From: Candidatus Faecousia faecipullorum
GTDB taxonomy: Bacteria > Bacillota > Clostridia > Oscillospirales > Oscillospiraceae
Assembly: GCA_018710805.1 (NCBI GenBank)
Contig: DVJG01000075.1
Location: 1-12,919, forward strand
Direction of reading: 5' to 3'
Length of the DNA stretch: 12,919 bases
Shown here: positions 5,259 through 12,900 of the stretch, piece after piece
Layout of the letters: every line of letters starts with the position of its first letter
Position numbering within the stretch: position 1 is the stretch's first letter
The notes under the pieces: generated by a model
Told to the model about the DNA's origin: nothing
Database searches by the model: none
The model's input: only the letters and a program-made list of their open reading frames with translations
Position numbers and translations under genes: made by a program

Positions 5259-6327
5259 GCCGATTTTGAAAACCGAAGAGCAGGCGGTTCTGGCCCTGCG
5301 GGCCCTCTACCGCCGCTACGGATACACCCCCTACAAAATGAGCCAGTTCGAGTCCTATGACCTCTATGTGCGGAACAAGGACTTTCTGGTGTCCGACAAA
5401 ATTATCACCTTTTCCGGGGACTCCGGCCGCCTGCTGGCCCTGAAGCCCGACGTGACCCTCTCCATTGTAAAAAACGCCCCGGAGGGCCCCGGAGAGATTC
5501 AGAAGGTCTACTACAACGAAAACGTCTACCGGGACTACCGGGAGATTTTGCAGACGGGGCTGGAGTGCGTGGGAGACGTGGGCAGCTATGAAATTGCGGA
5601 AGTTGTGACCCTGGCGGTAAGAAGCCTGGAAGCCCTGGGGGGCAACTTTGTTCTGAACATCTCCCACATGGGTCTCATGGCCGCGGCCCTGGAAGCGTCG
5701 GGGCTGAGCGCCGAGGAAAAGCGCCGGGCCGCAGACTGCCTGCGGCAGAAGAGCAGCCACGAGCTATTTTCCCTGTGCCGGGGAAACCCCGCCGCCTGGG
5801 AGCGCCTTGGCGCCCTGATTTCCAGCCGGGGCAGCGGCGACGACGTGCTTCCGGCCCTGGGGAAGGTTCTAACCTCTCCCAAGGAGCAGGAGGCCCTGGA
5901 AGAATTGCGGGAGCTTTGGGGACTTCTCAAAGACTGCGGATGTGAATCCCATGTGTGCCTGGACTTTTCCGTGGCCAACAGCCTGCGCTATTACAGCGGC
6001 GTGGTGTTCCGGGGGTACTTGGAGGGCATTCCGGAGCGCATCCTCTCCGGGGGCCAATATGACTCTCTGGCAAGGAAAATGGGCAGACAGTGCCGGGCCA
6101 TTGGCTTTGCGGTGTACCTGGACCTGCTGCAGGAGCGGCAGTCCCAGGAGGCCAGCCTGGATGTGGATACCCTGATCCTCCACGATGGGACCATAGACGT
6201 TTCCGTCCTCACCGCCGCCGCCCAGGAGGCGGCAAAAGAGGGAAGCGTCCTGGTGAGCAGGACAATTCCCAGGGACCGGGGCTTCCGCCGCCTGGTGGAA
6301 TTCAAAAACGGGAGGCGAAAGCCATGA
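5251..6327 (+). CDS. hisZ: ATP phosphoribosyltransferase regulatory subunit
   Basis: This 358-residue histidyl-tRNA-synthetase-like protein has no aminoacylation role. It forms a hetero-octamer with short HisG and carries the histidine feedback site. The class II synthetase fold is visible in the motif-1 region (LYRRYGYTPYKMSQFESYDLY), in LLALKPDVTLSIVKN, in the VYYNENVYRDYRE segment and in the late SGGQYDSLARKMG/AIGFAVYLDLL region. Histidyl-tRNA synthetase anticodon-binding features are absent and the protein is shorter than HisS. The start chosen is ATG 5251, with AAAGGA 7 bases upstream; ATG 5245 is in frame but too close to that site. It overlaps hisR by 8 bases and hisG by 4 (ATGA). The presence of a short HisG next door confirms the assignment. 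Confidence 0.93.
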   Translation: MVEPILKTEEQAVLALRALYRRYGYTPYKMSQFESYDLYVRNKDFLVSDKIITFSGDSGRLLALKPDVTLSIVKNAPEGPGEIQKVYYNENVYRDYREILQTGLECVGDVGSYEIAEVVTLAVRSLEALGGNFVLNISHMGLMAAALEASGLSAEEKRRAADCLRQKSSHELFSLCRGNPAAWERLGALISSRGSGDDVLPALGKVLTSPKEQEALEELRELWGLLKDCGCESHVCLDFSVANSLRYYSGVVFRGYLEGIPERILSGGQYDSLARKMGRQCRAIGFAVYLDLLQERQSQEASLDVDTLILHDGTIDVSVLTAAAQEAAKEGSVLVSRTIPRDRGFRRLVEFKNGRRKP

Positions 6328-6962
6328 GCGACTACTTAAACATTGCCCTGCCCAAGGGGCGGCTGGGAGAAAAGGCCTACGCGCTTCTCAAAAACGCAGG
6401 CTACGACTGCCCCGCCATGGATAACCCCGGCAGAAAGCTGATTTTTGAAAACCCCGAAAAGAAAGTCCGCTACTTCTGGGTGAAGCCTTCGGACGTTGCC
6501 ATCTACGTAGAGCGAGGCGCGGCGGACCTGGGAATTGTGGGAAAGGACATTCTTTTGGAGTACCAGCCCCAGGTCTATGAACTGCTGGACCTGGGAATCG
6601 GCAAGTGCCATATGGCGGTGGCCGGGAAACGGGACTTCCGGGAGAGCGTGGGAAAGACCCTGAAGGTCGCCACCAAATTCCCCAACATCGCAAGGACCTA
6701 CTATAACGCCAAATGCCGGGACATCGACATTATCCATTTAAACGGTTCCATTGAGCTGGCGCCCATTCTGGGCCTGTCTCATGTCATTGTGGACATTGTG
6801 GAAACCGGGTCCACCCTGAAGGAGAATGACCTGTGCGTCTTTGAAAAATTTCTCCCCATCAGCGCGAGACTGATTGCAAACACAGCCGGTTTCCAATTCA
6901 AAAATGACCGGATTCAGGCCATTACCCAGGGCCTCCGGGCCCAAGCGGAGGGAAATCTATGA
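6324..6962 (+). CDS. hisG: ATP phosphoribosyltransferase catalytic subunit, short form
   Basis: This enzyme condenses ATP and PRPP to phosphoribosyl-ATP, the first committed step of histidine synthesis. It has 212 residues, the short form lacking the C-terminal regulatory domain, so it needs HisZ. Family features are ALPKGRLGEKA (8-18), RGAADLGIVGKD (64-74), the KVATKFPNIARTYY stretch (114-127), and the PRPP-binding loop VDIVETGSTLKENDL (156-170). The start ATG 6324 overlaps the hisZ stop (ATGA) and has GGAGG 8 bases upstream. The stop overlaps the hisD start in the same way, indicating translational coupling. No lesion is visible. Confidence 0.97.
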   Translation: MSDYLNIALPKGRLGEKAYALLKNAGYDCPAMDNPGRKLIFENPEKKVRYFWVKPSDVAIYVERGAADLGIVGKDILLEYQPQVYELLDLGIGKCHMAVAGKRDFRESVGKTLKVATKFPNIARTYYNAKCRDIDIIHLNGSIELAPILGLSHVIVDIVETGSTLKENDLCVFEKFLPISARLIANTAGFQFKNDRIQAITQGLRAQAEGNL

Positions 6963-8239
6963 TCAAGATTCTGAAATACGGGGAAGTCCCCAACGGAGAG
7001 ATTTTCGCCCGGGTTACACCCCAGGCGGACGTGGCCGCCATTGTTGCGGATATTATCGCCGCCGTGCGGAAAGACGGGGACAAGGCCCTGAAAGATTACA
7101 CAAAGCGCTTTGACGGCGCGGACCTGGATTCTCTGCAGGTCTCCCAGGAGGCCTGGGACGAGGCCGTTTCCCAGGTGGAGCCGGAATTTGTGGCCGTTTT
7201 GGAGCGGGCCGCCGAAAATATCCGGGCCTTCCACAGCCGCCAGGTGCGAAACAGCTTCGTCATTGCGCAGCAGCCCGGCGTTATTCTGGGGCAGAAGGTG
7301 ACGCCCATTGAAAAGGTGGGCCTCTACGTCCCCGGCGGCACTGCCGCCTACCCCTCCACGGTGCTCATGGACTGCATTCCTGCAAAAATCGCCGGATGCC
7401 CGGAGATTGTCATGGTGTCCCCTCCGGGCAAGGACGGAGGGCTGAACCCCGCCATTTTGGCGGCGGCAAAGATTGCAGGGGTGGATAAGGTGTTCAAAGT
7501 CGGCGGCGCCCAGGCCATCGCCGCTCTTGCCTACGGCACGGAAACCGTGCCCAAGGTGGATAAAATCGTAGGCCCCGGCAACGCCTTTGTGGCGGAGGCC
7601 AAGAAGCAGGTCTTCGGGAAGGTCTCCATCGACATGATTGCAGGCCCCAGCGAGATTCTCATTCTCGCCGACGGGAAGTCTGACCCCGTCCATGTGGCAG
7701 GGGATATGCTGAGCCAGGCGGAGCACGATAAGCTGGCCAGCGCCGTCCTGGTCACCGACAGCATGGACCTGGCCCGGGCCGTGGCGGAGGAATTGGAGCG
7801 GCAGATTCCCCAGCTTCCCCGGGCGGAGATTGCCCGGGCGTCCATTGAAAACGGCGGCAAGATCATTGTGGCGGAGAGCCTCATGGACGGCATCGCCATT
7901 GCCAACGAAATTGCCCCGGAGCACCTGGAGCTCATGGTGGACGACCCCTTCGCCTATCTGGACGCCGTGAAGAACGCCGGGTCCATTTTCCTGGGCCGCA
8001 GCTGTCCCGAGGCCCTGGGCGACTACTTTGCAGGCCCCAACCACACCCTGCCCACCAGCGGCACGGCCCGGTTTTCCAGCCCCTTAAGTGTGGACGACTT
8101 TGTGAAAAAGAGTCAGTTCACCTATTATACCGCCGAGGCCCTGGAGAAAGCGGCGGCGGATATTAACCGATTCTCTCAGAAAGAAGGCCTGCAGGCCCAC
8201 GGAAAAAGCGTGCTTCTGCGGCAGGAGGGTACAAAATGA
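6959..8239 (+). CDS. hisD: Histidinol dehydrogenase
   Basis: This enzyme oxidises L-histidinol to L-histidine in two NAD-dependent steps, the last reactions of the pathway. It has 426 residues, a normal length. The zinc ligands Gln253 and His256 (SQAEHD), Asp355 (ALGDYF) and His414 (LQAHGKS) are all present. So are the catalytic Glu321-His322 pair (APEHLEL), the IDMIAGPSEILILAD signature around 224-238, and AGPNHTLPTSGTARF (358-372). The ATG overlaps the hisG stop by 4 bases and the TGA overlaps the hisC ATG, so it is part of a tightly coupled message. No anomalies seen. Confidence 0.98.
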   Translation: MIKILKYGEVPNGEIFARVTPQADVAAIVADIIAAVRKDGDKALKDYTKRFDGADLDSLQVSQEAWDEAVSQVEPEFVAVLERAAENIRAFHSRQVRNSFVIAQQPGVILGQKVTPIEKVGLYVPGGTAAYPSTVLMDCIPAKIAGCPEIVMVSPPGKDGGLNPAILAAAKIAGVDKVFKVGGAQAIAALAYGTETVPKVDKIVGPGNAFVAEAKKQVFGKVSIDMIAGPSEILILADGKSDPVHVAGDMLSQAEHDKLASAVLVTDSMDLARAVAEELERQIPQLPRAEIARASIENGGKIIVAESLMDGIAIANEIAPEHLELMVDDPFAYLDAVKNAGSIFLGRSCPEALGDYFAGPNHTLPTSGTARFSSPLSVDDFVKKSQFTYYTAEALEKAAADINRFSQKEGLQAHGKSVLLRQEGTK

Positions 8240-9297
8240 GTGTGTTTCTGAATCCCAAATACGCTGCCCTGGAGGCCTATGCCCCCGGAGAGCAGCCCAG
8301 AGACCAGCAGTACATCAAGCTGAATACCAACGAAAGCCCCTATCCTCCGGCCCCCGACGTGGTGGCCGCCATGACGTCCCAGGAGGCCGCGCTTCTGCGG
8401 CTCTATCCGGACCCCACGGGAAAGGCCCTGAAAGAAAAGCTGGCGGCGCTCTATGACGTGAAACCCGAAAATGTGTTTCTCGCCAACGGCTCCGACGACA
8501 TTCTGAACTTTGCCTTTATGGCCTTCGGCCAGAACGGGGCCGTGTTTCCGGACATCAGCTACGGATTTTATCAGGTATATGCCCAGCTTCATCAGGTGGA
8601 GGACGAGAAAATCCCCTTGAAAGCGGACTTTTCTCTGGACTACCGGGACTACTGCGGAAAGAACAAGCTGGTGGTCATTGCAAACCCCAATGCCCCCACA
8701 GGCATGACCATTCCCGTGAGCCAGATTGAGCAGATTGTGGCGTCGAACGCCGAAAACGTGGTGCTCATCGATGAGGCCTATGTGGACTTCGGCGGCGAGA
8801 CATGCCTGCCGCTGCTTGGCAAGTATCCCAATCTCCTGGTGACCCGGACCTTCTCCAAATCCCGGTGCCTTGCCGGCGGGCGGCTGGGCTACGCCTTCGG
8901 CGCCCCGGAACTCATCGCCGATCTGGAAAAGCTGAAATTCTCCACAAATCCCTACTGCATCAATCGGCTCACCCTGCTTCTGGGGGAGAAAACCGTGGAA
9001 AACGAAAGCTATTATCAGGAGACCTGCCGGAAAATCCAAAGGACCCGGGACTGGACCGCAGAGGAACTGCAGAAACTGGGCTTCACCGTGCTTCCCAGCG
9101 CCGCAAACTTTCTCTTCGCCGCCACGAAGAAGATGGACGGAGAAACCCTCTATGGGGAACTGAAACGCCGGGGCGTCCTGGTGCGCCACTTCTCCCAGGG
9201 CCGTATCTGCAATTTTAACCGCATCACCATCGGAACCCAGGCGCAGATGGAAACCTTCCTCCGCAGGGTTTCCGACATTTTAGGAGGCCAGCCATGA
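8236..9297 (+). CDS. hisC: Histidinol-phosphate aminotransferase
   Basis: This is a 353-residue PLP-dependent aminotransferase converting imidazole-acetol phosphate to histidinol phosphate with glutamate as donor. Features are KLNTNESPYPP (28-38), LYPDPTGKALKEKLA (56-70), ANGSDDIL (83-90), NPNAPTG (150-156), the DEAYVDF motif (179-185) and the PLP lysine Lys208 in TFSKSRCLAGGRLGYA. Specificity for histidinol phosphate is inferred from its place in the operon; close paralogues act on aromatic amino acids. AGGAGG (8222-8227) precedes the ATG, which overlaps the hisD stop. It overlaps hisB by 4 bases. Confidence 0.96.
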   Translation: MSVFLNPKYAALEAYAPGEQPRDQQYIKLNTNESPYPPAPDVVAAMTSQEAALLRLYPDPTGKALKEKLAALYDVKPENVFLANGSDDILNFAFMAFGQNGAVFPDISYGFYQVYAQLHQVEDEKIPLKADFSLDYRDYCGKNKLVVIANPNAPTGMTIPVSQIEQIVASNAENVVLIDEAYVDFGGETCLPLLGKYPNLLVTRTFSKSRCLAGGRLGYAFGAPELIADLEKLKFSTNPYCINRLTLLLGEKTVENESYYQETCRKIQRTRDWTAEELQKLGFTVLPSAANFLFAATKKMDGETLYGELKRRGVLVRHFSQGRICNFNRITIGTQAQMETFLRRVSDILGGQP

Positions 9298-9875
9298 GAG
9301 TAAGCGAAATCACCCGCCGGACAGCGGAGACCGATATTTTTCTGAGACTGAACCTGGACGGCAGGGGAGAAAGCAAAATTTCCACCGGGGTGGGCTTCCT
9401 TGACCATATGCTGACCCTCTTCGCCGCCCACGGAAAATTCGACCTTACGGTCCGCTGTGACGGGGACACCCAGGTGGATGACCACCACAGCGTGGAGGAC
9501 ATCGGCATCTGTCTGGGCCTGGCCTTTGGGGAGGCCCTGGGAGACAAGCGGGGCATCACCCGGTATGGAAGCACCCTGCTTCCCATGGACGAAAGCCTCA
9601 TCCTCACCGCCGTGGACCTCTCGGGGCGCAGCTGCCTGTGCTATGACCTGGCAATCCCCACGGAGAAAATCGGAAGCTTTGATTCGGAACTGGTGGAAGA
9701 ATTCTTCCTGGGCTTTGTCCGCAGCTGCCCCATGAGCCTGCACATGAGAAAGCTCGCCGGGACCAATTCCCATCACATTGCGGAAGGGGCCTTCAAATCT
9801 GCGGCCCGGTCCTTGAAGACCGCCGTGGCCCTGGACGGCAGCAGCGCCATCCCCTCCACGAAAGGGGTGCTGTAA
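9294..9875 (+). CDS. hisB: Imidazoleglycerol-phosphate dehydratase
   Basis: This enzyme dehydrates imidazoleglycerol phosphate to imidazole-acetol phosphate. It has 193 residues, the monofunctional form without the N-terminal phosphatase domain found in enterobacterial HisB. The manganese-binding histidine motifs are present twice: His38 and His46 (FLDHMLTLFAAHG), His64-His65 with Glu68 (DDHHSVEDIGI), then His160-His161 and Glu164 (NSHHIAEGAFKSAARSLK). AGGAGG at 9282-9287 serves its ATG, which overlaps the hisC TGA. Its TAA shares one base with the hisH ATG. Since no phosphatase is fused here, histidinol phosphate must be dephosphorylated by an enzyme outside the window. Confidence 0.98.
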   Translation: MRVSEITRRTAETDIFLRLNLDGRGESKISTGVGFLDHMLTLFAAHGKFDLTVRCDGDTQVDDHHSVEDIGICLGLAFGEALGDKRGITRYGSTLLPMDESLILTAVDLSGRSCLCYDLAIPTEKIGSFDSELVEEFFLGFVRSCPMSLHMRKLAGTNSHHIAEGAFKSAARSLKTAVALDGSSAIPSTKGVL

Positions 9876-10477
9876 TGGTCGGCATCATCGACTACGGCGT
9901 GGGAAATCTCTTTTCCCTCCGCTCCTCCTTCGCCGCCATTGGGGAAGAGGCCTTTGTCAGCGGGGATCGGCAGCAGCTTTCCCAGGCGGACCGTCTGGTA
10001 CTCCCCGGGGTAGGTGCCTTCGCCGACGCGGCGCAGAAGCTCCGGTCCCAGGGCCTGGACGGCTTTGTCAGGGACCAGGCAGCGGCCGGGAAACCCCTTC
10101 TGGGCATCTGCCTTGGAATGCAGCTTCTTTTTGAAAAGAGCTTCGAGTACGGCGAACATCAGGGCCTGGGTCTTCTGGAGGGCCAGGTGGTTCCCATGGC
10201 GGGAAAGCTTCCCCGGGGGCTCAAAATCCCCCACATGGGCTGGAACCGGCTGGACGTAAAAGGCGGCAGGCTTCTCACGGGAATGGATGGGCAGTATGTC
10301 TACTTTGTCCACTCCTATTTCGGGGAACACTGCGAAGGTTCCCTTGCCGCCGTCACGGACTACGGCATCCCCATTACCGCCGCCGTGGAGCGGGACAACA
10401 TCTATGGCTGCCAGTTCCACCCGGAAAAGAGCGGGGAAACGGGGCTTGCCATTTTGCGGAAATTCTGCAGTTTATAA
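9875..10477 (+). CDS. hisH: Imidazole glycerol phosphate synthase, glutamine amidotransferase subunit
   Basis: This class I glutaminase subunit hydrolyses glutamine and channels ammonia into HisF. It has 200 residues. The catalytic triad is Cys79 (GICLGMQLLFE), His182 and Glu184 (CQFHPEKSG). The start IIDYGVGNLFSLRSSF, PGVGAFADAAQ and PHMGWNRLD stretches are family hallmarks. The ATG overlaps the hisB stop by one base. The end is separated by 9 bases from hisA, which has its own strong AAGGAGG site. It pairs with hisF two genes downstream. Confidence 0.98.
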   Translation: MVGIIDYGVGNLFSLRSSFAAIGEEAFVSGDRQQLSQADRLVLPGVGAFADAAQKLRSQGLDGFVRDQAAAGKPLLGICLGMQLLFEKSFEYGEHQGLGLLEGQVVPMAGKLPRGLKIPHMGWNRLDVKGGRLLTGMDGQYVYFVHSYFGEHCEGSLAAVTDYGIPITAAVERDNIYGCQFHPEKSGETGLAILRKFCSL

Positions 10478-10486
10478 GGAGGCACT

Positions 10487-11200
10487 ATGGTTATCTATCC
10501 TGCCATCGATCTCTACGGCGGTAAGGCCGTGCGCCTCTATAAAGGGGACTACGCCCAAATGACGGTCTACCGGGATTCCCCGGCCCAGGCGGCGGAGGAA
10601 TTTGCCGCCGCGGGGGCAACCCACATCCACCTGGTGGACCTGGAAGGGGCCAAGACCGGAAAGCCGGAAAACGCCGGGGTCATTCGGGACATTCTCGCCC
10701 GGACGGACCTCTTTTCCCAGGCAGGCGGCGGCGTCCGGTCCCGGGAGACAATTGCATCTTACCTGGACTTGGGGGTGGACCGGGTGATTCTGGGCACCGC
10801 CGCTGTGACGGACCCCAGGTTTTTGGAAAGCGCCGCCGCCAAATACGGCGAAAAAATCGCTCTGGGGGTGGACTTGAAGGACGGCTTTGTGGCAATCAAG
10901 GGCTGGACCGAAACCTCGGCCATTACCGCCGAAGCCTTTTTCCGGCGGGCCGTGGATCTGGGCATCCGCACGGTGATCTGCACGGATATCTCCCGGGATG
11001 GGGCCATGCAGGGGACCAACCGGGAACTGTACCGGGACCTGTCTCAAAAATTCCCCTTGGATATCATCGCCTCCGGCGGCGTGTCCAGTCTGGAGGACAT
11101 AAAGGCCCTGCGGGGGCTGGGGCTCCATGGAGCCATCATCGGAAAGGCCTACTACCAGGGGGCCATTGACTTAAAAGAAGCGGTGGAGGCGGCCAAATGA
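10487..11200 (+). CDS. hisA: Phosphoribosylformimino-AICAR-phosphate isomerase (ProFAR isomerase)
   Basis: This is a 237-residue beta/alpha-barrel isomerase opening the ribose of ProFAR (an Amadori rearrangement) to give PRFAR, the HisF substrate. Catalytic aspartates are Asp8 (YPAIDLYGGKAVRL) and Asp129 (ALGVDLKDG). Phosphate-binding glycines appear in QAGGGVRS (78-85) and the late ASGGVSS/GAIIGKAYYQG segments; CTDISRDGAMQGTN is the usual beta-6 loop. AAGGAGG (10476-10482) lies 4 bases before the ATG. The stop overlaps the hisF ATG by 4 bases. The half-barrel symmetry shared with HisF is typical; nothing is odd. Confidence 0.98.
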   Translation: MVIYPAIDLYGGKAVRLYKGDYAQMTVYRDSPAQAAEEFAAAGATHIHLVDLEGAKTGKPENAGVIRDILARTDLFSQAGGGVRSRETIASYLDLGVDRVILGTAAVTDPRFLESAAAKYGEKIALGVDLKDGFVAIKGWTETSAITAEAFFRRAVDLGIRTVICTDISRDGAMQGTNRELYRDLSQKFPLDIIASGGVSSLEDIKALRGLGLHGAIIGKAYYQGAIDLKEAVEAAK

Positions 11201-11955
11201 TTACAAAACGCATTATCCCCTGCCTGGACGTGCGAGACGGAAGGGTGGTCAAGGGGCAGAACTTTCAGGGGCTCCGGGACGTGTCCTCCCCGGTGGAGCT
11301 GGGGAAATTTTACAGCGAAAACGGCGCCGATGAGCTGGTGTTCTACGATATCACCGCCTCTGCCGAGGGCAGAAAGCTGTTCACCGACATTCTGCGGCAG
11401 GTGGCTGCCAGTATTTTCATCCCCCTGACCGTAGGCGGCGGAATCAACACCCTGGAGGATTTCGACCGGGTGCTCAAGTGCGGCGCGGATAAGGTCAGCG
11501 TCAACTCCGGAGCCATCCGGGACCCGTCCCTGGTGGGAGCCGCAGCCCGGCGCTATGGGGACCAGTGTGTGGTTCTCTCCGCCGACGTAAAGCGGGTGGA
11601 GGGACAGTTCCGCATTTTCGCCAAAGGCGGCCGGGAGGACACGGGCATGGAGGCCATCTCCTGGATACGCAAGTGTGTCAGCAATGGCGCCGGGGAAGTG
11701 GTGGTGAACTCCATCGACACCGACGGCGTAAAGGGCGGCTTTGACCTGCCCATGCTGGAGGCGGTCTGTGACGCCGTGGACGTGCCGGTCATCGCCTCCG
11801 GCGGCGCCGGGTGCGAAGGGGATTTTGTGAAGCTCTTTCATACCCTTCCCAAAGTGGACGCCGGACTGGCTGCTTCGATTTTCCACTTTGGCACGGTAAA
11901 AATCCCGGATTTAAAGCGAACTCTGTCTGAAAACAACATTTTGGTGAGGTTATGA
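11197..11955 (+). CDS. hisF: Imidazole glycerol phosphate synthase, cyclase subunit
   Basis: This 252-residue beta/alpha-barrel cyclase joins ammonia from HisH with PRFAR to yield imidazole glycerol phosphate and AICAR. It starts with the family signature KRIIPCLDVRDGRVVKG, where Asp11 is catalytic; the second catalytic residue Asp130 is in VLSADVKRV. LTVGGGINTLEDF (78-90), DKVSVNSGAI (98-107) and the ASGGAG phosphate loop are present. GGAGG at 11185-11189 precedes its ATG. Only one base separates the stop from the hisIE start. Confidence 0.98.
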   Translation: MITKRIIPCLDVRDGRVVKGQNFQGLRDVSSPVELGKFYSENGADELVFYDITASAEGRKLFTDILRQVAASIFIPLTVGGGINTLEDFDRVLKCGADKVSVNSGAIRDPSLVGAAARRYGDQCVVLSADVKRVEGQFRIFAKGGREDTGMEAISWIRKCVSNGAGEVVVNSIDTDGVKGGFDLPMLEAVCDAVDVPVIASGGAGCEGDFVKLFHTLPKVDAGLAASIFHFGTVKIPDLKRTLSENNILVRL

Positions 11956-11956
11956 T

Positions 11957-12604
11957 ATGCTGGACGTAAACAAACTCAAATTCGATGAAAAGGGCCTGAT
12001 TCCCGCCATTATCGTGGACGACGGCACCGGAAAGGTGCTGACCCTGGCCTATATGAACAGGGCCAGCCTGAAAATCTCCATGGAGAAGGGGCTGACCTGC
12101 TTCTGGAGCCGGTCCCGGCAGGAGCTGTGGCTCAAGGGGGAGCAGAGCGGCAATTATCAGCACATCGTCTCCATCACCGCGGACTGCGACTATGATGCCC
12201 TGGAAGTCCGGGTCAGAAAAGACGGCCCGGCCTGCCACCTGGGCACGGATTCCTGCTTTACAAACCCGGTGCTGGGGGAGCAGGCCGACAAATTCCAGCT
12301 GGAGAGCCTCTATGAACTTCTGCTGGGACGGAAGCGGGACCTGCCCGAAGGTTCCTACACCACCTACCTGTTCCAGAAGGGCCTGGACAAAATTCTGAAG
12401 AAGGTGGGCGAAGAATCCACCGAGGTCATCATTGCGGGAAAGGCCGAGGACAAAGCCGAGACGGTCTATGAAATTGCAGACCTCTGCTACCACGTCCTGG
12501 TCCTCATGGCCCAGATGGGCATCACCGTGGAGGACGTGCGAAACGAGCTCCAAAGCCGCCACATCATTGACCATAAGGTCAAGCAGGAGAAAATGACAAA
12601 ATAA
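11957..12604 (+). CDS. hisIE: Bifunctional phosphoribosyl-AMP cyclohydrolase / phosphoribosyl-ATP pyrophosphatase
   Basis: This 215-residue fusion catalyses steps two and three of the pathway. The N-terminal HisI domain (about 1-107) has the zinc cysteines Cys77, Cys93 and Cys100 at the family spacing of 16 and 7, the metal-binding DCDYD (76-80) and the TCFWSRSRQELW motif. The C-terminal HisE domain (about 114-205) has the helical pyrophosphatase motif KKVGEESTEVIIAGK (148-162) and EIADLCYHVLVL (172-183). GAGGT (11946-11950) lies just before the ATG. It is the last gene of the operon. Its TAA is inside the first hairpin of repeat copy 2 (12601-12647), so the message end folds directly over the stop codon. 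Confidence 0.97.
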   Translation: MLDVNKLKFDEKGLIPAIIVDDGTGKVLTLAYMNRASLKISMEKGLTCFWSRSRQELWLKGEQSGNYQHIVSITADCDYDALEVRVRKDGPACHLGTDSCFTNPVLGEQADKFQLESLYELLLGRKRDLPEGSYTTYLFQKGLDKILKKVGEESTEVIIAGKAEDKAETVYEIADLCYHVLVLMAQMGITVEDVRNELQSRHIIDHKVKQEKMTK

Positions 12605-12897
12605 GCAGAACACGCCTGATTTTTAGAATCGGGCGTGTTCTGCTTATCAAAAAGCCTCGCAGAGTTTGCCGCTCACGGCGGCAAATAGAGTAAAAACCGT
12701 TTTCTGCCGGGGCGCACCCCAGGGTGGCCTCTCTTGCTCCTTCGGAGCAATTCACCTTCTGTACCTGGCAGAAAACACTTCTCAGTCTCCTGCGCACAAG
12801 GCGTGCGCGCAGGAGACTGCAAAAAACCTGTCAAAAAGCCCCTTGGGGGTTTTTGACAGTCAAACACGCCTGATTTTAAGAAATCAGGCGTGTTTTT
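12601..12897 (+). repeat. Structured intergenic repeat, copy 2 (six consecutive hairpins, terminator at the end)
   Basis: The hairpin order is as at 2263-2536. H1 is 12601-12616/12632-12647, a 16-bp perfect outer stem. H2 is TTTGCCGC 12665-12672 with 12678-12685. H3 is GTTTTCTGCC 12699-12708 with 12767-12776; its 58-base loop holds a small hairpin, TTGCTCC/GGAGCAA 12734-12750. H4 is CAGTCTCCTGCGC 12783-12795 with 12807-12819. H5 is CTGTCAAAAA 12828-12837 with 12850-12859 and an inner CCCC/GGGG. H6 is 12862-12876/12881-12895, followed by T-rich sequence. The connecting sequences match copy 1, whereas H1 and H6 have a different stem sequence from copy 1 but share it with each other (ACACGCCTGATTT). 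Confidence 0.85.
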
Positions 12898-12900
12898 CTT
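12862..12900 (+). terminator. Intrinsic terminator of the his operon (H6 of repeat copy 2)
   Basis: A 15-bp perfect stem, AAACACGCCTGATTT with its complement, has loop TAAG, and the 3' arm runs into TTTTTCTT on the plus strand. It would end the his message about 290 bases after the hisIE stop. Confidence 0.8.

Noticed and set aside
5251..6327. Histidyl-tRNA synthetase (hisS)
   Set aside because: Too short, lacks the anticodon-binding domain, and sits next to short-form hisG, which requires HisZ.
6914..8044. A 376-codon open frame on the minus strand opposite hisD
   Set aside because: hisD is unmistakable on the other strand; the antisense frame has no family features and results from GC-rich codon third positions.
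8176..9189. A 337-codon minus-strand frame opposite hisC
   Set aside because: Shadow of hisC with no recognisable domain or ribosome binding site.
12601..12647. First hairpin of copy 2 as the his operon terminator
   Set aside because: It is followed by CAAAAAGCC rather than a T tract; the hairpin at 12862-12895 has the T tract.
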